Assembly: GCF_001188955.3 (NCBI RefSeq)
Contig: NZ_JPRF03000001.1
Location: 496,001 to 560,000, forward strand
Direction: 5' to 3'
DNA: 64,000 nucleotides
Source of the DNA: Kitasatospora aureofaciens
GTDB lineage: Bacteria; Actinomycetota; Actinomycetes; Streptomycetales; Streptomycetaceae
A program made the translations under genes and the position numbers. Below, in pieces: positions 1 to 8,530 of the stretch. The first letter of the stretch is position 1. Every line of letters begins with the position of its first letter. The notes beneath the pieces are model-generated. The model was not told where the DNA came from. It saw only the letters and a program-made list of their open reading frames with translations, and did not search any database.

Positions 1-1146
1 CTGGACGCCTTCACCGCGAAGACCGGTGCCGCCGTCAGCTACACCTCCACCGGTGACAACCTCTCCACCGTGGTCGGCAGCAAGATCGAGGGTGGCGACC
101 CGATGGACGTGGTCATGGTCGCCCAGCCCGGCGTGATCAAGCAGTTCGCCGGGAAGGGCTGGCTGGCGCCGCTCTCGTCCGCCGTCACCGACGCCGCGAA
201 GAAGGACTACGCCGGCATCTGGTCCAGCCTCGGTACCGTCAACGGCACCCAGTACGGCCTCTACTTCAAGGCCGCCGACAAGTCGACCGTCTGGTACAGC
301 CCCACCGCCTTCCAGAACGCCGGCGTCCAGCCCCCGGCCACCTTCGACGACCTGCTGAAGGCCAGTCGGACGCTCTCCGACTCCGGCACCCCGGCCTTCT
401 CGGTCGCCGGCCAAGCCGGCTGGACCCTCACCGACTGGTTCGAGAACGTCTACCTCTCCCAGGCCGGACCCGAGCTCTACGACAAGCTCACCCGGCACGA
501 GATCCCGTGGACCGACCCGTCGGTCCTCAAGGCGCTGACCACCCTCGGCAAGGTCTTCGACGACAAGCAACTCGTCGCCGGCGGCGGTCAGGGCGCCCTG
601 CAGACCGACTTCCCGACCTCTGTCCAGGAGGTCTTCGGAGCACAACCCAAGGCCGCAATGACCTACGAGGGCGACTTTGTCGGCGGTGTCATCGCCTCCG
701 AGCTGAAGAAGCAGGTCGGCACCGACGCCAAGGTGTTCCCCTTCCCCGCCGTGGACGGCGGCAAGGCCCCGGTGATGGGCGCAGGCGACGCGGCGGTCGT
801 CCTCAAGGGCGCCAAGCACCCCGAGGCCGCGCAGAAGTTCGTCGAGTTCCTGTCCGGCCCCGAGGCGGCCACCGTCTGGGCCAAGGCCGGCGGCTTCATC
901 TCGCCCAACAAGGCCGTCGACCCCTCGGTCTACCCCGACGACACCACCCGGCAGTTCGCGAAGTCGGTGATCGACGCCGGCGACGCCTTCCGCTTCGACA
1001 TGTCGGACCAGGCCCCCGCCGCGTTCGGCGGCACCGCGGGCCAGGGCGAGTGGAAGGACCTCCAGGACTTCCTCGCCGACCCCTCCGACGTCCAGGGCGC
1101 CGCGGCCAGGCTCGAAGCCGACGCGGCCAAGGCCTACAAGGGCTGA
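1..1146 (+). CDS. Sugar ABC transporter substrate-binding protein (5' end outside window)
   Basis: The reading frame is open from base 1, so the N-terminus and signal peptide lie outside the window; 381 codons are visible. The sequence is typical of family 1 extracellular solute-binding proteins, with tryptophan-rich ligand-site regions and a C-terminal part (around PAAFGGTAGQGEWKDLQDFL) usual for CUT1 sugar importers. It should capture a sugar or oligosaccharide outside the membrane and deliver it to the two permeases that follow directly; the next start is 6 bp after the stop. The substrate cannot be read from sequence. No ATPase subunit is visible, and such importers in Streptomyces often share the MsiK ATPase encoded elsewhere. 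Confidence 0.9.
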   Translation: MDAFTAKTGAAVSYTSTGDNLSTVVGSKIEGGDPMDVVMVAQPGVIKQFAGKGWLAPLSSAVTDAAKKDYAGIWSSLGTVNGTQYGLYFKAADKSTVWYSPTAFQNAGVQPPATFDDLLKASRTLSDSGTPAFSVAGQAGWTLTDWFENVYLSQAGPELYDKLTRHEIPWTDPSVLKALTTLGKVFDDKQLVAGGGQGALQTDFPTSVQEVFGAQPKAAMTYEGDFVGGVIASELKKQVGTDAKVFPFPAVDGGKAPVMGAGDAAVVLKGAKHPEAAQKFVEFLSGPEAATVWAKAGGFISPNKAVDPSVYPDDTTRQFAKSVIDAGDAFRFDMSDQAPAAFGGTAGQGEWKDLQDFLADPSDVQGAAARLEADAAKAYKG

Positions 1147-1152
1147 TCCACC

Positions 1153-2466
1153 ATGTCTCTGCGCTCACCCCGCAGTGGCCGGGCATCCGGTGGCGCGCTC
1201 CGGCGCCACCGGGGCCTCGCCCTGCTCTTCGTCCTGCCCGCCCTGCTGCTGCTCGGCGCCCTCGTCGTCTACCCCATCGGCTACTCGGTGGCCCGCAGCC
1301 TCTTCGACGCCTCCGGCCACCGCTTCGTCGGACTCGACAACTACGGCACCGCCTTCACCGACCACGCCACCCTCACCGCCGTGCGCAACAACGCGATCTG
1401 GGTCGCCGTCGCCCCGGCACTGGTGACCGCCGTCGGCCTGGTGTTCGCGGTGCTCACCGAGAAGATCCGCTGGGCCACCGCGTTCAAGCTGCTCGTCTTC
1501 ATGCCGATGGCGATCTCCTTCCTCGCCGCCGGGATCATCTTCCGCACGGTGTACGACGCGGACCCGCATCGCGGCGCGCTCAACGCCGCCGCGGTCGCCG
1601 TCCACGACACCTTCAACGACCGGTCGACCTACCCGGGAGCCCACCCGCGCCCCGGTGGCGGCCTCGATCGGGCCCAGGGCGGCGACATCACGGCGCCCAC
1701 CAGCACGCGCGTCGTGCTGCTGCCGCTGGTCGGCGTGCAGCCCGGCGCTCTGCCGGCGACCGCCCGGACGGCCCAGGAGCCGGCCGGCGGCGACGGGGTC
1801 AGCGGCACGGTGTTCCTGGACTTCGTCCCGGGCGGCGGCGGCCACCCCGGCCGACTGGATGCCGGGAAGAAGGGCCTTCCCGGCGTCACCGTCCAACTCC
1901 GGGACGGCGGACGGACGGTCGACACCACCACCACCGCCGCCGACGGCACCTTCCGGTTCGGCGCGGCCCCGACCGCCACCACCTCGGTGGTGATGCCGGC
2001 CGCGAACTTCGCCGCCCCCTACCGCGGCGTCGACTGGCTCGGCCCCGCCTTCATCACCCCTGCCATCATCGGCGCCTACATATGGATTTGGGCCGGCTTC
2101 GCCATGGTCATCATCGCCGGGGGCCTCGCCAACCTGCCCCGCGAGACCATCGAGGCGGCCAGGATCGACGGCGCCGGCGAATGGCAGATCTTCCGCCGCA
2201 TCACCGTGCCCCAACTCGCCCCGGTCCTCGGCGTCGTGTTCATCACCATGGTCATCAACGTGATGAAGATCTTCGACCTCGTGTACATCATCGCGCCCGG
2301 ACCGGTGCAGCAGGACGCGGGCGTGCTCGCTCTCCGGCTCTACCTGGTCTCCTTCGGGGGCGGCAACGACCAGGGCCTCGGCAGCGCCCTCAGCGTCCTG
2401 CTGCTGCTCCTGGTCGTGCCGGTGATGCTTCTCAACGTCCGACGCTTCCGAGGGAGTCGCGCATGA
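1153..2466 (+). CDS. CUT1 sugar ABC permease with inserted extracellular beta-domain
   Basis: Membrane subunit (437 aa) of the importer. Hydrophobic segments lie near residues 22-45, 78-100 and 108-130, and three more after residue 290. The cytoplasmic EAA loop (EAARIDGAGEWQIFRRITVP, about residue 333) identifies a binding-protein-dependent permease. Between the third and fourth hydrophobic segments, about residues 155-290, sits a hydrophilic insert absent from ordinary 290-320 aa permeases. Its part SGTVFLDFVPGGGG followed by GLPGVTVQLRDGG and AADGTFRFG looks like an SdrD_B/Cna-B prealbumin-like fold. By topology the insert would face the outside, so it may touch the binding protein or the wall. 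The stop overlaps the next start (ATGA). Confidence 0.9.
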   Translation: MSLRSPRSGRASGGALRRHRGLALLFVLPALLLLGALVVYPIGYSVARSLFDASGHRFVGLDNYGTAFTDHATLTAVRNNAIWVAVAPALVTAVGLVFAVLTEKIRWATAFKLLVFMPMAISFLAAGIIFRTVYDADPHRGALNAAAVAVHDTFNDRSTYPGAHPRPGGGLDRAQGGDITAPTSTRVVLLPLVGVQPGALPATARTAQEPAGGDGVSGTVFLDFVPGGGGHPGRLDAGKKGLPGVTVQLRDGGRTVDTTTTAADGTFRFGAAPTATTSVVMPAANFAAPYRGVDWLGPAFITPAIIGAYIWIWAGFAMVIIAGGLANLPRETIEAARIDGAGEWQIFRRITVPQLAPVLGVVFITMVINVMKIFDLVYIIAPGPVQQDAGVLALRLYLVSFGGGNDQGLGSALSVLLLLLVVPVMLLNVRRFRGSRA

Positions 2467-3386
2467 CCACCACCCAGGCGGCCCCGTCCGTCCCCATCAC
2501 CACCGCGCCCGCACCGGTGCCCGCCGGCCGGCCCGCCCTGCCGCTCACGACCCGGCTCGCCGCCCTCACCCGAAGTGGCCTCGTCCAGACCGTGCTGATC
2601 GTGGCTGCCGTCGCCTGGCTGGTGCCCACCGTCGGCCTGCTGGTCTCCTCGCTGCGCCCCAAGCAGGTCGCGGCCACCGGAGGCTGGTGGACGGCACTGA
2701 CCGAGCCCGCCCAGCTCACCCTGCAGAACTACACGGCGCTGCTCGGCGGCGGCGACGTCCCCGAGGCGTTGTGGAACACCGTGCTCATCAGCGTCCCGGC
2801 GACCCTGCTGACCGTCGCCCTCGCCGCAGGAGCCGGCTACGCCTTCGCCTGGATGCGCTTCCCCGGTCGGGATGCCGTCTTCCTCGGTGTGGTCGGGCTG
2901 CTGGTCGTGCCGGTGCAGGTCGGGCTCATCCCGGTCGCCAAACTCGAAGGCGCCGTCGGGCTGTTCGGCACCATCCCCGGCGTCGTGTTGTTCCACGTCG
3001 GCTACGGGCTGCCGTTCGCCGTGTTCCTGATGCGCAACCACTTCCTGGAGATCCCCGCCGAACTCCTGGAAGCGGCACGGATGGACGGCTGCGGGGAGTG
3101 GCGGATCTTCCGCACCCTCGCCCTGCCGCTCGCCGCACCGGCCGTCGCCTCGCTGTGCATATTCCAGTTCCTCTGGGTCTGGAACGACATGCTGGTCGCG
3201 CTGATCTTCGCCGGCAACGACTCGCAGCCGCTGACTGTCTACCTGCAGTCCCAGATGCGGCAGTTCGGCAGCAACATGGACATCCTCGCACCCGGCGCGT
3301 TCCTGTCCCTCCTGGTCCCCGTGGGGGTGTTCCTCTGCTTCCAGCGATTCTTCATCCAGGGAGCGATGGCAGGATCTGTGAAGTGA
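2463..3386 (+). CDS. CUT1 sugar ABC permease, second subunit
   Basis: A 307-aa inner-membrane permease of the MalG type. The ATG overlaps the stop of the first permease by 4 bp, which points to translational coupling. About six membrane helices are visible. The EAA motif is EAARMDGCGEWRIFRTLALP near residue 205. The proline-rich N-terminal 35 residues are cytoplasmic. It forms the translocation pore with the preceding permease. An imperfect hairpin 70 bp downstream is the likely end of the operon. Confidence 0.93.
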   Translation: MTTTQAAPSVPITTAPAPVPAGRPALPLTTRLAALTRSGLVQTVLIVAAVAWLVPTVGLLVSSLRPKQVAATGGWWTALTEPAQLTLQNYTALLGGGDVPEALWNTVLISVPATLLTVALAAGAGYAFAWMRFPGRDAVFLGVVGLLVVPVQVGLIPVAKLEGAVGLFGTIPGVVLFHVGYGLPFAVFLMRNHFLEIPAELLEAARMDGCGEWRIFRTLALPLAAPAVASLCIFQFLWVWNDMLVALIFAGNDSQPLTVYLQSQMRQFGSNMDILAPGAFLSLLVPVGVFLCFQRFFIQGAMAGSVK

Positions 3387-3455
3387 GACCGGTGGGGGCG
3401 GCCCCGCTGCAATGACAGCCCGTTCGACGGGCCGAGGCGCCCCCGAACGTATGCG

Positions 3456-3484
3456 CACAGAGGCGGCCTTCGCCGCCCTCTGTG
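3456..3484 (+). terminator. Hairpin after the ABC operon
   Basis: Arms of about 12 bp (CACAGAGGCGGC / GCCGCCCTCTGTG, one bulge) around a CTTC loop, about 70 bp after the permease stop. It lies inside the open frame leading into the PspA-like sequence, which argues against that frame being translated from an upstream start. Confidence 0.55.
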
Positions 3485-3570
3485 GCGCCGCACCGGTCCC
3501 CGCCTCCAGCGGACGGACCAACCGGGCACCGCCTTTCACGAGGCGGCGACAGGGCCGACAACGCCGCCCT

Positions 3571-4143
3571 TTCGGACGGAAGAAGGAGAAGGCGGAGCAG
3601 GCGCTGGCTTCCGGGCGGGAGGATCTGGCCCGAGAGGTGCTGGCCCGGCGGGCGGGCATCCGCAATCAGCTGGCCGGTCTGGAGGAGCAGGGGCTGTCGC
3701 TGGAAGTGGAAGAGGGACGGCTCGGCAGGGTGCTGCAGCGGTTGGAAACGCAGACGGAGGCCTTTCGGCTGCGAAAGGAGACGCTCAAGGCCGAGTACAC
3801 CTGGGCCGAGGCCGAGACGCGGGTCGTCGAGGCCGTGTCCGGCGTCGGGGAGGAGCTCGGGGCCCTCGGGGCGGCCGTGCAGCGCGCCACGAACCGGACG
3901 GAGCAGCTGCGGGCCCGCTCGTCGGCACTGGACGACCTGATGGCTTCCGGTGCGCTCGATAATGCCACTCTCGCGACCGAAGCCGATGACGTGCGGATCG
4001 AGCTGGAGCGGATCGGCGTGGATCGGGACGTGGAGAACGACCTGAAGAGGCTGAAGGACAAGCTCCTCGCATCGCCGGAGACCGAGGACGAGCGGGAAGC
4101 AGGAACCAGGCGTGCGGAGTCCGGAGGCGAGTCGTCGGCGTGA
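3571..4143 (+). pseudogene. PspA/IM30-family protein, N-terminally truncated
   Basis: The frame (open from 3412) matches the PspA/IM30 coiled coil only from about 3571: ALASGREDLAREVLARRAG, then long charged heptads, then SSALDDLMASGALD. Actinobacterial PspA has about 80-90 residues before this point, including the amphipathic membrane-binding helix. Here they are replaced by unrelated Arg/Pro-rich translation that contains the ABC-operon hairpin. No ATG, GTG or TTG lies between 3454 and the first PspA-like codon. I read it as a 5'-deleted remnant of an envelope-stress gene. A short coiled-coil protein starting at ATG 3412 or 3451 is possible but less likely. Confidence 0.65.
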
Positions 4144-4214
4144 ATGCGCCGACTCGGTCCTCCGGACGTTGCCGTCGTTGGCTCCGCAGCTGCCGGAATA
4201 CAGGACGTCAGGCC

Positions 4215-4712
4215 TCAGTGTTTGTAACCGATCTGGCGTAGCAGGCGGTGGCGGTTCGCGGCGTCCTCGTCGGTCTCGACCCCGACCGGCGGTACGCCGT
4301 CGATCACGCCGATCACGCCGCGGCCCCGGTCGGTGACGGCCAGCAGGACGTCGACCGGGTTGGCGGTCGCGCAGAAGACGCCGCACAGCTCGGGCACGAG
4401 CTTGACGGCGTTGAGGACGTTGACCGGGTAGCCGCCACGCAGCAGGATCACGAAGGAGTGGCCGGCCCCGATCGCCTGTGCGTTGCGTACCGCGAGCGGC
4501 ACCAACTCGTCGTCGTTTCCGGACCGGCGGACGAGGCAGGCGCCGGAGGCCTCGCAGAAGGCGATCCCGAAGCGCAGGTGCGGGCCGACTCCGGCCATTG
4601 CCTCGTGCAGGTCCTCCACGGTCTTGATGAAGTGCGACTGGCCGATGATCACATTCACGTCATCGGGCTTCTCGATGCTCACCACGTCGAAGGACAATCC
4701 GGCAGCGGCCAT
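4215..4712 (-). CDS. Adenosine-specific kinase family protein (DUF355)
   Basis: 165 aa. The sequence (IIGQSHFIKTVEDLHEAMAG, CEASGACLVRRSGND, GHSFVILLRGGYPVNVLNAV, FCATANPVDVLL) matches the archaeal and bacterial adenosine-specific kinase family (PF04008). That family binds adenosine and ATP and is found as compact ~160-aa cytoplasmic proteins. The ATG is preceded by AGGAGG at good spacing. The gene is isolated, with decayed kinase DNA upstream. Adenosine salvage would fit the PRPP and pncB genes in the window, but that link is inference. No promoter motif was recognised. Confidence 0.85.
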   Translation of the reverse strand: MAAAGLSFDVVSIEKPDDVNVIIGQSHFIKTVEDLHEAMAGVGPHLRFGIAFCEASGACLVRRSGNDDELVPLAVRNAQAIGAGHSFVILLRGGYPVNVLNAVKLVPELCGVFCATANPVDVLLAVTDRGRGVIGVIDGVPPVGVETDEDAANRHRLLRQIGYKH

Positions 4713-4924
4713 CAGGAACCTCCTGCTCTCGCTCGTCATCGGACGATGCACGTTCGCCCCGATCATGTCCGCCCTACCCGCGTGCCGTCGGGAGGGCGCG
4801 CGGACGGAGCGTCGCCAAGTCGGCCGGGAAGGCGTCCCGTCAGGGCGAGAACCGTTGCCGGCCGTCCTGCTCGGGCTCACCGCCGACACCCAGCACGATC
4901 CGGAAGCCGCGTCCGCGTTGAAGA

Positions 4925-5488
4925 TCATCTGGTCGACGGCCGGTGAATCGGGCACTTCGGTGACCGGGGTCGGCACGGTGTTCGCGAGAACGGGTGGGGG
5001 GCTCGTGCTCGGGCCCGGGTCGGTGGAGGCGCGGTGGCCGCGGGGTTGTCGGGGAAGGGCCGTCGGACCCGGGGCGTGCCGGGGGACGCGGAGGCGGTCG
5101 GGGCGCCGACACGTGGGAGGGTGTCGGCGGCGTCGAGGATGCGGGGCAGCGTGAACAGGGCCGCGACCACGAGCGCGAGGGCCAGGCCCAGGGCGATCCG
5201 GCGCCGGGGCGGACCGAAGCGGAAACGGCGGCGTGGGGCAGCGAGGACTGCGGGCTCGGCCAGCCGGGCGAGCAGGTCCTCGGGCGTAAGACGCTGGTCC
5301 GGGCCCTTGGACACGTGGGCCCGGACCAGGGGGAGCAGCCCGGCGGGGAGGCCGCCGAGATGCAGTTGAGACGACGATCCGGCCGGGGAGCGGCCAAAAC
5401 GGGCACCGTGGTCGGCGGGGGACGACGGAGACGGGGCAGGCCGCTCGGTGCGGGACTTCCCCGGCTGCTGAGCCGAGCGGCAATCGGG
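4925..5488 (-). pseudogene. Ser/Thr protein kinase remnant (end of kinase domain plus TM)
   Basis: Reading the minus strand from the stop at 5489-5491, the frame gives LPAGLLPLVRAHVSKGPDQR and then LTPEDLLARLAEP. This is the end of a Hanks-type kinase C-lobe, the usual 'LPPGLRPLVERCLAKDPAQRPTPAELL'. It is followed by a basic stretch (PRRRFRFGPPRRR), one membrane helix (IALGLALALVVAALFTLP) and a Pro/Thr-rich outer segment. The ATP-binding lobe, the HRD and DFG motifs and any start codon are missing, and the first ~30 codons look unrelated. This is a 5'-deleted receptor kinase. A frame change near 4925-4980 may also have cut the extracellular end. Confidence 0.6.
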
Positions 5489-5590
5489 TCAGTGCCGCTC
5501 GGTGGTGGGACCTATGGCTCGGGGGCTGCCGGGGACCGTTGAGGCTGTGGATCATGGACAAGGCAGCTCCGTTCTGGAAGGGGCCGGCGA

Positions 5591-6463
5591 TCACGCCGAT
5601 GGTGTGTGCCGAGGCTGCGGCGGGCGTTCGACCGCGACGGGGCAGATGCCGTAGTGGAGCAGGCCGTGGCTGACCGAGCCGAGGGCCAGGCCGTGGAAGC
5701 CGCCCTTGCCGCGTGAGCCGACCACGGCGAGGTCCGCCCGGTCGGAGGCGCGGACGAGTTCGGTCACCGGCTTCCCCCGGACCAGGGTCGTCTCGATCTC
5801 GACGTCGGGATAGCGGTGCCGGAGGGGTGCGAGCTGGTCGTCGAGCTGGCGGCGTTGCTCGGCTTCGACCTCGTCCGGGCCAGGTCCGTCCTCGGACGGT
5901 TCCGGCTTGGTCGGCATGCTCCAAGCGCGCAGGGAGTGAACGCGGACGCCGCGCAGGGACGCCTCCTCGAAGGCGAACTCCAGGGCGGCGGTCGAGTGTT
6001 CGGAGCTGTCGGTGCCGACGAGGACACGTCCGTGACCGGTGGCGATCTCGCCGACCACGACCACTGGGCAGGCCGCGTGCCCGGCGACCTGCAGACTGAC
6101 GGAGCCCATCAGCAGGTTGCCGAGCCCTCCCTCGCCGCGGGCGCCGAGCACCATGCAACACGCCCGCTCGGTCGCCGCACGAAGAACCTCGGCTGGAGAA
6201 CCCGAGACCTGGTCGGACTCCACTTCGAGTCCCGGATGGCTTTCCTTGGCTATCGCCACCGCCTCGGCCAGGATCTCCGCGCCCCGGCGACTGAGGCCCT
6301 GAGAACGCCCCGGGGGGAAGAACGGGAAATCGAACTCCCAGGCCGGAAGCACATGGGCGATCAGCAACGGGCACTCGCGCCGCGCCGCGTCGCTCGCGGC
6401 CCACACCAGCGCACGCAGACTCCGTCCGGAGCCGTCCACTCCCACAATCACGGGATCAACCAT
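5591..6463 (-). CDS. Universal stress protein, two tandem USP domains
   Basis: 290 aa with two UspA domains. Domain 1 begins VIVGVDGSGRSLRALVWA and its ATP-loop is GARGEGGLGNLLMGSVS. Domain 2 begins GRVLVGTDSSEHSTAALEFA and ends GSRGKGGFHGLALGSVSHGL. Both carry the G-2x-G-9x-G(S/T) pattern of ATP-binding USPs. The ATG at 6463 has a strong AGGAGGAG site; an upstream GTG in the same frame does not. Two-domain USPs are prominent in actinobacterial dormancy regulons. It is the first of five intact USP genes in the window. Confidence 0.95.
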   Translation of the reverse strand: MVDPVIVGVDGSGRSLRALVWAASDAARRECPLLIAHVLPAWEFDFPFFPPGRSQGLSRRGAEILAEAVAIAKESHPGLEVESDQVSGSPAEVLRAATERACCMVLGARGEGGLGNLLMGSVSLQVAGHAACPVVVVGEIATGHGRVLVGTDSSEHSTAALEFAFEEASLRGVRVHSLRAWSMPTKPEPSEDGPGPDEVEAEQRRQLDDQLAPLRHRYPDVEIETTLVRGKPVTELVRASDRADLAVVGSRGKGGFHGLALGSVSHGLLHYGICPVAVERPPQPRHTPSA

Positions 6464-6848
6464 CACTCCTCCTGTGCCCCCGGACACGCTCCCGGCAGGA
6501 TGCCGCTCCTGGCTTCAGACCCCATGGCAGCCGGGTGCCCGGCCGTCTCGGCCAGGCACCCGAAGCGACGCGAACAGACGCCCTGCGTAGAACACCGTTT
6601 CCTTCACCCCTCTCCAGGCTCCGCCTCGCGGGCGCAGCCTGCCACAGGAGACCAGGCACCGACCCCGCCGCCGCTCGGCCTTCACATGTGGCGCTGCGGC
6701 GAAACGAAGAGCCGCAGCGCGGCTCCCGCTGGGCTAACGCCAGTGGCCGCGGACCACACCACTGCCCATGCTCGAACGGAAGACCCGCAGGCTCACCCCG
6801 GCCACCAGCTGTCGTCACGTGAGCAAGCCACGACCGAAGGACCCCGCC
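6464..6848. other. Intergenic region, no gene recognised
   Basis: A 385-bp divergent region between the USP (minus) and the DUF1540 gene (plus), so it should hold both promoters. An imperfect dyad around 6535-6563 (GGGTGCCCGGCC ... GGCCAGGCACCC) is the only marked symmetry. It is not an exact copy of the GGGCC-N4-GGCCC box found elsewhere. Confidence 0.5.
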
Positions 6849-7133
6849 ATGGAAATGCCCGTCATCACCGGATGCTCGGTCGACGGCTGCGCCTACAACC
6901 AGGACCTCGCCTGCCACGCCCTGGCCATCACAGTCGGCGACGCCCGTCACGCGCACTGCGACACCTACCTGCAGGCCCCGCCCAAGGGCGGCGACCCCTC
7001 CGCCAACGGCAGGGTCGGTGCGTGCAAGATGTCGGACTGCCGTCACAACGTCGGCCTTGAGTGCCGCGCCACCGGCATCACGGTCGGGTTCCACCAGAGC
7101 GACATCGACTGTCTGACGTACGCACCCGCCTGA
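6849..7133 (+). CDS. DUF1540 protein, two cysteine-rich repeats
   Basis: 94 aa made of two similar ~40-residue units: GCSVDGCAYNQDLACHALAI ... HCDTY and ACKMSDCRHNVGLECRATGI ... DCLTY. The spacing of Cys and His (C-4x-C-7x-C-11/12x-C) is that of DUF1540, a small presumed metal-binding domain of unknown function. The ATG follows AAGGACCCCGCC. A metal-binding or redox-sensing role is inference. The protein stands alone as a short transcript between divergent and acyltransferase genes. Confidence 0.85.
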   Translation: MEMPVITGCSVDGCAYNQDLACHALAITVGDARHAHCDTYLQAPPKGGDPSANGRVGACKMSDCRHNVGLECRATGITVGFHQSDIDCLTYAPA

Positions 7134-7291
7134 CGGACGGCACCCCTGGCCCGGGTTGAGAGGGGCGCGCCGTTGCGAATCGCCGACGCCCGCAAAGGGG
7201 AGCACGCCGAGATCCGTCCGCGCCGGGCTCCTGCGCGTGATCGTCCCCGCAGCGCGTGGGCCCGGACCGTCCGTGGCCGGGGAGGCGGACC

Positions 7292-8530
7292 GTGGAACGC
7301 AACCGCTACGCGGACCTCCTGCGCGCGGGGGCGGTCGGCACGGTCGTCCTCGGCCACTGGCTGCTGACGAACCCCACCTACCAGAACGGGCAGCTCTCGG
7401 GTCAGGACGCGCTGCAGTACGTCGCCTGGGGCCGCTGGCTCACCCTGCTCTTCCAGGTGATGCCCGCCGTCTTCCTGGTCGGAGGCTTCGCCAACGCGGT
7501 CTCCTGGACCGAGCACCGCAGCCACGGCGGCGACTGGGTGAGCTGGGTGCGCCGACGGGCCCTCCGGCTGCTCTGGCCCGCCACGGTGTATCTGGCCGCC
7601 GCCTTCCTCGGGGTCACCGCCGCCCGGGCGAGCGGCGCCGGTGCGATTGAACTGGCGCTGACCGGTTGGTACATCGCCCTGCACCTGTGGTTCCTGCCGG
7701 TCTACCTGCTGCTGATCGCCCTCACTCCCGTACTTCTTGCCGCGCACCACCGATGGGGTCTGCGGGTGCCATTTGTGATGGCGGTCGCCGCCGCGGCCGT
7801 GGATCTCGCGGCCCTCGGCCCGCGTCTGCCAGTGGTCGGCTTCGCCAACTACCTGCTGGTGTGGGGCTCCATGCACCAGTGGGGATTCACCTGGTACGAC
7901 GGTCAACTCACCAGCGGTCGACGCCCGTTCGTACTGGCCGCAGCCGGCACCGTCCTCCTCGCGGGTCTGCTGGCCTGGGGCCCGTTCCCGGTGGACATGG
8001 TCGGTACCGGCAGCCGCGCCGGCAACACCACGCCGCCGTCCATCGCCCTGCTCGCCCGCCTCAACCGGGCGGTGATGACGGTCTACCTGTGGCATCCCGT
8101 CCCGGTGGTGGTCGTCGCGATCACGTTCTACCCGTCCGGGATCGCCCCCCAGCCCGCTGTCGGCTCCTGGCAGTGGTGGGCACTGCGCCCGCTCTGGCTC
8201 GCCGTCCTGGCCCTTCTGATCGTCCCACTGACCCTGGCCGTGCAACGGGCGCAGCGGCCGCTGCGCCGCCTTGCCGCAGGCCCGGGAGGCGGTGGGCGCG
8301 GGGCGGCCGTTCTGCTCGCCTGCGGTCTGGCCGTGGTCCTGCCCGCTCTCGCCCGACTGGCCGTCGGCGGCTTCGCCCCGGCCGGGCGCGTGGCCTGGGG
8401 CGTCCTCGCGTTGTACGTCGGCGGGTTCCTGCTGGTGCTGTTCTCCTGCAGCCGGCGCCGTCGGTCGGGTCGGCTGTGGGACGTCGGCCTCAGGGTGCGC
8501 GGTCCGGCGCCGGGGCGAGGTGGGCGGTGA
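7292..8530 (+). CDS. Acyltransferase 3 family membrane protein
   Basis: About 412 aa with roughly ten membrane helices. The first begins RNRYADLLRAGAVGTVVLGH, with the conserved R and the catalytic-type H of acyltransferase family 3 (OafA/NodX-like). WFLPVYL in the middle is also typical. The GTG at 7292 is chosen because GGGGAGG lies 6 bp upstream; the frame is open from 7256. These proteins transfer acyl groups onto sugars or lipids at the outer membrane face; the substrate is unknown. The 3' end overlaps the convergent PRTase-hydrolase gene by 41 bp. Confidence 0.82.
   Translation: MERNRYADLLRAGAVGTVVLGHWLLTNPTYQNGQLSGQDALQYVAWGRWLTLLFQVMPAVFLVGGFANAVSWTEHRSHGGDWVSWVRRRALRLLWPATVYLAAAFLGVTAARASGAGAIELALTGWYIALHLWFLPVYLLLIALTPVLLAAHHRWGLRVPFVMAVAAAAVDLAALGPRLPVVGFANYLLVWGSMHQWGFTWYDGQLTSGRRPFVLAAAGTVLLAGLLAWGPFPVDMVGTGSRAGNTTPPSIALLARLNRAVMTVYLWHPVPVVVVAITFYPSGIAPQPAVGSWQWWALRPLWLAVLALLIVPLTLAVQRAQRPLRRLAAGPGGGGRGAAVLLACGLAVVLPALARLAVGGFAPAGRVAWGVLALYVGGFLLVLFSCSRRRRSGRLWDVGLRVRGPAPGRGGR

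Noticed and set aside
507..2462. Long open frame running into the second permease
   Set aside because: Only the part from 2463 is protein-like; the upstream part is Arg/Pro-rich frame noise over the binding protein and first permease.
5814..7060. Plus-strand open frame across the USP gene
   Set aside because: Antisense to the USP and without domain similarity.
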